From Mycogone perniciosa (Eukaryota; Ascomycota; Sordariomycetes; Hypocreales; Hypocreaceae), in NCBI GenBank assembly GCA_025331125.1, contig JAOALB010000187.1, forward strand, positions 1 through 51,442: a stretch of DNA of 51,442 bases. Direction: 5' to 3'. The first letter of the stretch is position 1; each line of letters opens with the position of its first letter. The translations under genes and the position numbers were made by a program. The notes below the pieces were generated by a model, which did no database searches, had not been told where the DNA came from, and saw only the letters and a program-made list of their open reading frames with translations. Shown in pieces: positions 43,801-51,442 of the stretch.

Positions 43801-46800
43801 GACGAATAAATGCGTTGGATGCGATGGCCCGACCAAATCCCGAGACACTCGACAGTATAAAGTCCCGACTCTGTTCTGGGATATCAGTTGACGTGGACGA
43901 ATTTTACTCTACCCTGGAACAACCCGGCCTTCTATACAGTGAAGGATTCAGAGCAATACAAGAGGTATGGCTGCTCGGGACAGAAATATTCGCTGCTCTG
44001 GAACTTCCCCAATCTCAGCATAGAGAGGCGGCTCACTTTCGATTTCATCCTTGCCTTCTGGATGCATGTCTGCAGGCGATGTTCGCCGATTTACATTACC
44101 GTGGTGATGCCCGAAATATTTATCTGCCTCATCACATTGAAAAGGTCCATATATCAGATGCAAATGGCGCGACGGCAGCTTTCGTTCACATAAAAATGAA
44201 GCAGAATGACAGCGAACTCCTGCGGTGTGATGTGCATGTCTATAATGGGAGTGGCCAGGTTATTGCGACGATTCTTGGATGTACGTCCAAAGCACTGAAA
44301 GGAACACAAAACGAGCTCGTCGAGTACGAAACCACCTTCCAGCTGGAGCCCTTAACAGTGAAGGAACGAACAGAAGCAGACTTCACGACCGTCTTGATCT
44401 TCGAGGACGAATGTTCGTGGTTGACCTCACTTGCTCAAAACGCATTCCCCCGGCTGTCAGTGTACCAGAGGCCCGTAAAAGGCATCGAGGAACACATGGA
44501 GAGCATTGCTCAAAAGTTCCAATTGGACCGTCGAACACTCATCCTATTTTCAGCACTTGCATTGACAGAGCAGGAACCTTTGAAGCATTTGGAATCGACA
44601 GCTGCAGGGCTTCTTCATCTTTCTCACTGCCTTAGTAAGGAGTACCGCAACCCTGAGGTGGTAGTGGTTACAGCAGGGGCCTGTGTTGTACCATCAGACG
44701 CGCAGTGCAACCCTGCTTCAGCTGCGATCGAAGCCGCAGTACGTACGATGGGCAACGAACTGCCTCAGGTACGTTTCCGTGTTGTCGACCTCCCCCTGGA
44801 CCGAAGCAAGTGGCAGCTTCCCTTGGTTGCAGAGGAATTGTTGTCGAGTCGCCTCTATGGACGCGACTCCGTGATAGCGGTCCGTCCCGACGGACGTTTT
44901 ATTAGGCGAATCATGGCCCTTGAGGACAAGGAACGTGAAAGACGGGCTATCAAAACGGTTCCTGCACAGGAAGGTCAATATTTCTGTGAGCCAGACATTA
45001 GCGGCTCCCTTGACAGCGTTATATTCCGGCAGCAAATTCCAAAGAGACTACGTGCAGACGAAGTTGCCATTACGGTCCATGGAGCTGGTTTGAATTTCAA
45101 AGACGTTATGAATACCATGGGCCTGCTGGGTGAGCGAGCCGTCGGTGGTGCGCTTGCCGGGCGGGATCTTGGTCTTGAGGTTGCAGGGCAGATTGTGGGG
45201 GTGGGTGAGAACGTCAATGGCCTACAGCTTGGCGAAAGAGTCCTTGCTCGGGTCACGAACGGACTTGCAGGATACGTAACAGCGAATTACAATCTTGTCG
45301 TCCCAATTCCTGCGTCACTAACAAGCTCCGAAGCCGCCTGCATCCCGGTTACATACGTCACAGCGTACTATGCACTGGTGTATCTTGGTAAATTGACCAA
45401 AGGTGATAGCGTTCTGATCCACGCGGCTGCCGGGGGCGTTGGATCGGCAGCTATACAGATTGCAAAACTTTTCGGTGCTCGCATTTTTGCGACGGCTGGT
45501 AGCCCTGGCCGCCGGTCGTGGGCTGCTCGTCAAGGCGCTGAGGAAGTGTTTGACTCGCGATCCGTGTCCTTCCATGATGAAGTCAAAGCCGCCACGGGCG
45601 GGCACGGCGTCGACATTGTACTCAACTGCCTGACGGGCTCTCTGCTCACACAGTCTCTCGCCTGTTTGGCTCCCTTTGGACGCTTTCTGGAAATTGGAAA
45701 GACCGATATCTACCGGAATATGAGGATCGGCCTCGAACAGCTTGGTGAAAATCGTTCCTTTCTGGTCGTGGATGTTGATAGGATGCCAATACAGAAGCCC
45801 GAGTTGCACCGCCAGATGCTACATGAAGTTTGCACGCTCCTTGAGAGTGGCAAATTAGTGCCGCTTCCAGTCACTGAATATCCTATAACACAGCTAACAG
45901 CAGCGCTAAAGGCTCTCTCGCGCTCCGCAGTGACCGGAAAGATTGCCATTACAATGCCGGAGAACATGGTCATCGAGGCGTCCGCACTAACTCGTCTGAG
46001 TCTGCATGACAACCGAAGCTACCTCATCACTGGCGGTGCTAGTGGGCTTGGCCTGCATCTTGCGAGATTTCTGGTCGAGAGAGGAGCAAGACATCTAGTC
46101 CTTGTGAGTCGCTCGGGCCCAAAGACTCTGGGGGACAAGGCAGTCATCCAGGACATGAAAGCTCAGGGTATTGAGGTTTGGATTGAGCAGGCTGATGTCA
46201 GCAATCCTAAAACAGTGGCGGCCTTATTCAGCAATCGAGCTTGGCCCCTGATCGGCGTCATTCACTGCGCAGCGGTCCTGCAGGACATTCTCTCGTATAA
46301 TGCCTCAGTTGAAGACTTCAGGGCAGTGTTCAACCCCAAGGCCCTTGGCGCTTGGAATTTGCATTTGGTTACCAAGAACATGGATCTTGACTTTTTTGTT
46401 CTCGCATCTTCCATTTCCAGTATGCTGGGGTCTGTTGGGCAATTTGCGTATGCTGCTTCGAATCGGTTTTTGGATGCACTAGCACGTCATCGCTGTGCAG
46501 CTGGCCTACCAGGGCTGTCATTGAATTTTGGCACACTCGGAGCATACGCGGGAATGTCTGTAGGGAATGAAAAGCTTGCATGTTTCTCAAGGCGTACCCT
46601 GCCCTCCTCCGCGACGGAGCTTTTGTCGGTTTGGATACCGAACAGGCTGGCAGGACTGGCCCAGTATCTAACGGGTCAATTTTTACCCTCTCAGGGTCGG
46701 AACTCCTCGAGGCCGTGACCGAAAAATTGCATGTTGGGCTAGCCAAAATCGTGGGTGTAGATCCAGACCGCATCTCCGTCAACGAGTCTATTGATAAATA

Positions 46801-47755
46801 TTCATTTGATTCCCTTACCATGACACAGATTCAGAGCCTCATACTTCGGGAGTTTCGTCTTTCTTACACACTCATGAACCTGTTCGAAGGCCCTAGCCTG
46901 CAAGATATTGCGAAAAGGGTTGGAGCTCAGTTATCAAGCAACAGGACTAACCACATTTCTAACAAAGAAAATGGCAATATAAAAGGCGCTGGATTAAGTA
47001 CAAGTACAACTGACGGACTGACTGTTGTTTCTAAATGGCTTGTCAGAGGCATCTCACCTCCGAAACCTCAAGCCCGTCTCGTGATGTTCCATCCAATGGG
47101 AACAGGGGCTTCGATTTTCACCCCGTTTCTGCTTAATCCGCCTGATGGGCTGGACCCCATCGCAGTCCAATTACCATCCAGGGAGACAAGGCAAGATGAC
47201 CCCATGATCGTAAATATACCTGATATAGTTGCTGGTATAGTGGGCGATCTGGGAGACTCGATTGGACCGCAAGACATCATCTGGGATCACTCTTTTGGCG
47301 GCATCATTGCTTTCGAAACAATGAGGGCTCTCCGACGCCAAGGCAAACCGATTCCCCGATTTATGGTTACAGGAACTATAGCACCTCATCTCATTCGAAT
47401 TTGGCAGAAGCGAGACGTTATGCTTCAAGCAATGGCGGATGACGCTAGCCAAGAGTACATGATTGCCATCTCGCGGCACATTGATAATCCCGAATTTGTT
47501 GGCACTCTTATTCCACGCATGAAGATAGACATGCCAATGCTATTGGGATATCGGTATAACGAGGACGAGAAACCCCTCGGTGTATAAATAACGGCGTTTG
47601 CGGCACGGCAGGATGACGTGGTGTATCCGGACGAGATTGAAGCTTGGAAAGTGCAAACAGAACACTTCAGACTTATTACTGTTGATGGAGATCATTGGTT
47701 CTTACATCGCAATCGCAAAATTATCCGTGAGACGTTAATGGCTATGGTTATGTGA
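40813..47755 (+). pseudogene. Reducing type I polyketide synthase, KS-AT-DH-ER-KR-ACP-TE, frameshifted
   Basis: ATG at 40813 (AAAATGGCG). Domains in order: KS with Cys186 in DTACSSS, His322 in EAHGAGT and His363 in GNLGHLEG; AT with Ser609 in GHSIGE and His714 in YHSH; DH with HxxxGxxxxP (His codon 43545) and the HPCLLD Asp (codon 44061); a pseudo-KR linker (about 44330-44960); ER (about 44980-45960) with NFKDVMNTMG and AAAGGVGSAAIQ; KR (46020-46540) with TGGASGLGLHLA and YAASN; ACP with FDSL (Ser codon 46811); TE with DHSFGG (Ser codon 47291). No methyltransferase or SAT domain and no intron are seen. Three breaks occur: a one-base loss near 43340 after AT, another between about 46560 and 46600 after KR, and TAA at 47585 in TE. 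The TE Asp and His (GDHWF, codon 47693) lie in frame beyond that stop, up to TGA at 47753. AT also lacks about 35-45 residues after SGQGGQQ. The product is unknown. Breaks could be real or assembly errors. Confidence 0.93.
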
Positions 47756-48442
47756 TGGAAAGGTACTGAGTACAGCAGTCTACCCAAGTATAAAAACGAT
47801 GGTATTATTTTAATAATCGCAAACTGCTATACGAAGTAGTGAATACGTTTTATGTCACGACCTGTCAAGAATAGATATACAGTAGGCACACGGGTAATTT
47901 TATACTATCGCCTGATGGTATCTGGTCATATGACAAGACCCGTGATGTTCAGTGATATCGTTTGGCAAAGACCCCTGACAAGTACTTCTCTCTTTAATAT
48001 ATCCCCAATGAATCCTGGGTTCTTAAACAACGACTAGATATCTTGTTTATATTATCCGTTGTTGAACTTCTATCAAGTGAACTGGGTGACTTGGACAGTG
48101 CGCGCACTGGCGAGTTTAGCGGATAAACCAAGCTTCCGTCAGTGGTTGCCTCGTCTCCACTGTCGTGACGCAACTCACGACGTCGTCAGCGGAACATCCA
48201 CCAGCTGATACTGTACTGCTACTACTACTTGGACCTGGACACTACCTCATCGAACCCACAGCCTCGTGCCGAAGCGGCAGCCTGGAGGAATCCAACTAAC
48301 GCAGCCGCTGGCATTCGCATCTGCCGGCCTCAACGTATCCCTCAATTCTGCGACTATTGTCGTTGATTTTTACCGCCCTTTGATTACCGTTTCGTCGCTG
48401 CTGGACTTGTACCGTCGACCCACGCGCAACGAATCCGCCAAG
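47756..48442. other. Intergenic between PKS and vps27
   Basis: It should contain the PKS 3' flank on the left and the vps27 promoter on the right. TGTCACGACC at 47853-47862 looks like the start of an LTR and is the inverse of GGTCGTGACA at 38401-38410. No gene is recognised. Confidence 0.5.
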
Positions 48443-50878
48443 ATGATGAGCTGGTGGTCATCCTCGGCCAACACGGCCCTGGACGAGCAGGTCGAGAAGG
48501 CGACGAGTAGCAGCCTGTACGAGAGCCAAGCTTACTGCCATCTTCTTCCTCCCGCCGAGCTACACTGACAAACGAGTTATAGGGAGGATATCGCCCTGAA
48601 CCTCGAAATATCCGATGTTATCAGGTCCAAGACAGTGGCGCCGAAGGAGGCGATGCGATCTCTAAAGAAGCGCATTGGCAACAAGAATCCCAACACGCAA
48701 CTCAGCGCCCTCAACGTATGATGCCCTTGCGCTGCGTTTCACACACCCCTCCGCGTCTTGGACGGTTTTCTGACCCTAAATTCTATAGCTTACTGATACG
48801 TGCGTCAAGAACGGCGGATCCCACTTCCTAGCCGAGATCGCTTCGCGCGAGTTCATGGACAATTTGACGTCCCTGCTCCAGGCAGTCGGCCCCGCAGCCG
48901 TCAACGCCGAGGTGAAATCCAAGATCCTCGAGCTCATCCAGTCGTGGGCTGGCGCGACGGAAGGGCGATACGAGTTGGCCTACATCGGTGAGGTTTACAA
49001 AAGGTTGCAGCGAGATGGACACCAGTTTCCACCCCGTGTCACGGTGTCGAGCAGCATGATTGATAGCAGTGCGGTAAGGGTCTCCTCGCACCTTTCGAGA
49101 TTGAGGCATCTCCAGAGGGGCATGCGGCTAACAGTGCACCCAACAGCCCCCAGAATGGGTCGATTCAGACGTCTGTATGCGATGCCGGACGGCGTTCAGC
49201 TTCACAAATCGAAAGCACCACTGCCGGAACTGCGGAAACTGCTTTGACCAACAATGTTCAAGCAAATCCCTACCCCTGCCTCATCTGGGCATCCACACGC
49301 CTGTTCGAGTAGATGATGGGTGCTACGCGAAGCTCACCACCAAGGGCTTTAGGGAACCCAATCCTTCCCTGGACCGATTGCCTACCTACCCACACAAAAC
49401 ACGCAGTACATCCGCCATGCAGCCTCGGAACGCGCGTGTAGATGATGGATTTGATGAGGATCTGAAGAAAGCCCTGGCGATGAGTCTGGAGGAGGTCAAT
49501 AACGCTACTCGTGGAAGAGCAGAGCCAGTGATGAATGGCTCTAGGACAAAGGGGAGTGATGCTTCAGCAGCGAAACAAGCGGAAGAGGAGGATGAAGATT
49601 TGAAAGCTGCAATTGCAGCATCCCTAGCAGATATGGAGGAGCAAAAGAAGAGGCATGCCGCCGCATTGAAGGAGCAGATGTCAGGGCCGGCCGCCTCTTC
49701 TGCGGCGACGTTTACGCTGCCCAAGAACGACTATGAATTGACGCCGGTGGAAGCTGAGAACATCAACTTGTTCGCTACCTTGGTCGACCGTCTCCAGACA
49801 CAGCCCCCTGGTACAATTTTGCGAGAGCCACAGATTCAGGAGCTGTACGACAGCATAGGGGCATTGCGACCAAAGCTGGCGCGGACCTATGGGGAGACGA
49901 TGAGCAAGCATGGTGAGTTATATCGATATTGATCTGATTAGACAAGCTATTGACGGATGTACAGATACCCTGCTCGATCTCCACGCCAAGCTTTCGACAG
50001 TTGTACGGTATTACGACCGGATGCTAGAGGAGCGTCTCTCCAAAGCTTATAGTCAGCAAAATCTCAGTGGATATAATTTGCCGCCTCCCCGTCAGCCGTC
50101 TGGACCTTACCCCTCGATACCGTCACATGCGCCAAGCAATACTACAGGTGCTGAGAATTACTATACAGGTCAGCAGCGGACAGGCTATGTCCAGGGTCAG
50201 CAACAGCTATATCAGCCACTGCCAGCGCAGCATGCGACACCACAGCCTCAATATGCATCATACGGAGGCGTGTCTGCCCCTGAAGCTCCACCCGGTCAAT
50301 ATCCACCACAGCAACAAGTTCAAAGGAGCGATAGTTGGCAGAATAGGGGTCCCTCGGTTCCCCAAGAATACCAGCAGCCACAACAGGACACTCCTGAAAA
50401 TCGGATGCAGAGTCCTCAACTACCGAGAGTATCGCCTTCGACAGACCGCCACACTGGGTATTACTTCAGCTCGCAGCAACCATTGCAGGCTACCCCATCA
50501 GGACCATCCGCTCCCGGCCCTGTGCCAGATACCAGCCGGCTACCCTATCCTAACCTGCAGCAACCTTCTGTACCCTACCATCGTGGGTCAGTATCAGCAC
50601 CAGCACACGCAACACCGATACAGGCCCCAGTTCAGCCTGTAGCCCAGCCTTCACAACCCCCTCAGCCAACCTCCCAAACACAACCCACACCAGCTCTTCA
50701 GCAACAAGAGCCACTTCAGCAAGCATCATACTGGCAGCCCTCCGTGCCACACCAACAGCAGCCTCCAGCGGCTGCATCCACATGGGCCGGGTACGGGCAA
50801 TACTCATTCCCTTCAGTACCTCAGCATGAGCCGGTGAAGCAGCAGCCTGTTAAGGAGGAGGCACTCATTGAATTCTGA
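48443..50878 (+). CDS. vps27: Vps27, ESCRT-0 subunit (VHS-FYVE-UIM)
   Basis: Five exons: 48443-48516, 48583-48715, 48789-49073, 49147-49912 and 49965-50878, about 723 residues. Donors are GTACGA, GTATGA, GTAAGG and GTGAGT; all acceptors are AG. Residues 10-150 are a VHS domain (LNLEISDVIRSK, LTDTCVKNGGSHF). FYVE spans about 168-230, with WVDSDVCMRC, the PI3P-binding RKHHCR, and the conserved zinc cysteines. Two ubiquitin-interacting motifs follow near residues 267-280 (EDLKKALAMSLEE) and 312-326 (EDLKAAIAASLAD). A GAT-like helical region lies around 360-450 and includes LLDLHAKLSTVVRYYDRML. A Gln/Pro-rich tail ends in ALIEF, a clathrin-box match. Vps27 with Hse1 sorts ubiquitinated cargo on endosomes and recruits ESCRT-I. 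An alternative ATG is one codon downstream. Confidence 0.96.
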
Positions 50879-51392
50879 TCCTTATATGTCTGGTGATTGA
50901 TACATTGTTCTGTTAGTTCTAGGAAGCACATGGGCAAAAGTGTGATGAAGGGAAACTGTCGCTATTTTCTGGTGGTGGGGCGTTTTAATACATGGGGAGC
51001 GTGTGGTATATCATATTTGTTTGGCCTCGTCAGAATGACCCTAGGAACCAATCTGAAGATTTTTGAGTTTTGGGATACAGAAACTTCACTTGGCCCTTTC
51101 TTTCCGTGTGTCACAAGGACGAAGTAACCACACCCTTTTGACTTCAATCAATGAGGAGACGTAACATCCGAAGCAGGCGCACCATGGATATGGCATATTG
51201 CCATTTGATCGCATTTCCCTTTCCGAACCTGCCCAGCCCAAAGTCATCCAATCGGGATAATTGCACGGAGCACGATCCCACATGTTGTTGGTGTTGTGAC
51301 CTGCGTGGTTTTCCCTTGACTTCGTGCTTGGCCAGGGATAGCATCTCCGCCCGCCGGAGCCGGAAGAGGGAGCTCCGGGTCGGAGCGAACTT

Positions 51393-51396
<4 letters not shown>
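50879..51396. other. vps27 3' flank
   Basis: No gene is recognised. Frames on the minus strand are short and carry no family signature. Confidence 0.5.

Positions 51397-51442
<46 letters not shown>
51397..51442. repeat. Poly-G run at the right end of the window
   Basis: Forty-six G residues close the window, mirroring the C run at its start. This is most likely an end artefact. Confidence 0.88.

Noticed and set aside
46560..46720. Treating the KR-ACP frame change as an intron
   Set aside because: No convincing donor, branch point and acceptor set was seen, and both frames read as plausible linker up to the overlap. A one-base loss is simpler, though a small intron is not fully excluded.
40330..48442. 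Complete secondary-metabolite cluster around the PKS
   Set aside because: No tailoring enzyme, transporter or zinc-cluster regulator could be recognised next to it. The downstream neighbour is housekeeping vps27.

Overview
The window is filamentous-ascomycete nuclear DNA, most likely Eurotiomycetes. The evidence is intron-split genes with short GT-AG introns, a set of recognisable fungal housekeeping genes, a split tRNA-Phe, and many intergenic copies of the 9-mer TACGGAGTA/TACTCCGTA. The order or species cannot be fixed from sequence alone. Exon borders below were read by eye from splice signals, frame and protein-family continuity. No transcript data were used.

Left conserved block (about 1.8-25 kb). 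In order: a ketopantoate-reductase-family protein with a long disordered tail (-), a 7.3 kb gene-free stretch, an OPT-family oligopeptide transporter (+), ribosomal protein eL37 (+), Elongator subunit Elp6 (-), a Hol1-like MFS transporter (-), a mitochondrial-type thioredoxin-fold protein (+), and a Sel1-repeat chitin synthase activator (Chs4/Skt5) with a CaaX-like end (-).

Middle accessory block (about 25-47.8 kb). It is gene-poor and full of relics, with four intact genes or RNAs: a tRNA-Phe(GAA) with a 25-nt intron, a five-exon D-amino-acid oxidase (-), and the small three-exon gene for the mitochondrial complex III assembly factor Cbp4 (-) are clear; everything else here is repeat, relic or broken. 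The relics include a degenerate pogo/Fot1-type transposase with imperfect terminal inverted repeats, a frameshifted APC amino-acid permease pseudogene, two copies of an LTR/MITE-like repeat, and a retroelement-like segment flanked by a 66-70 bp direct repeat. The block ends in a roughly 7 kb intronless reducing polyketide synthase, ordered KS-AT-DH-(pseudo-KR)-ER-KR-ACP-TE. That order looks more like a bacterial modular PKS than a usual fungal HR-PKS: there is no methyltransferase domain and a type-II-like thioesterase is fused at the C-terminus. As sequenced it is broken by two one-base frameshifts and a premature stop inside the thioesterase, and part of the AT domain is missing.

Right conserved block (48.4-50.9 kb). 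Vps27 (VHS-FYVE-UIM, ESCRT-0), five exons.

Functional links. Most genes are unrelated housekeeping functions. The D-amino-acid oxidase beside a dead amino-acid permease may be the remains of an amino-acid use pair. No complete biosynthetic cluster is visible around the PKS: no tailoring enzyme, regulator or transporter was recognised within about 7 kb. The window starts with a 77-base C run and ends with a 46-base G run, which look like assembly or library end artefacts.
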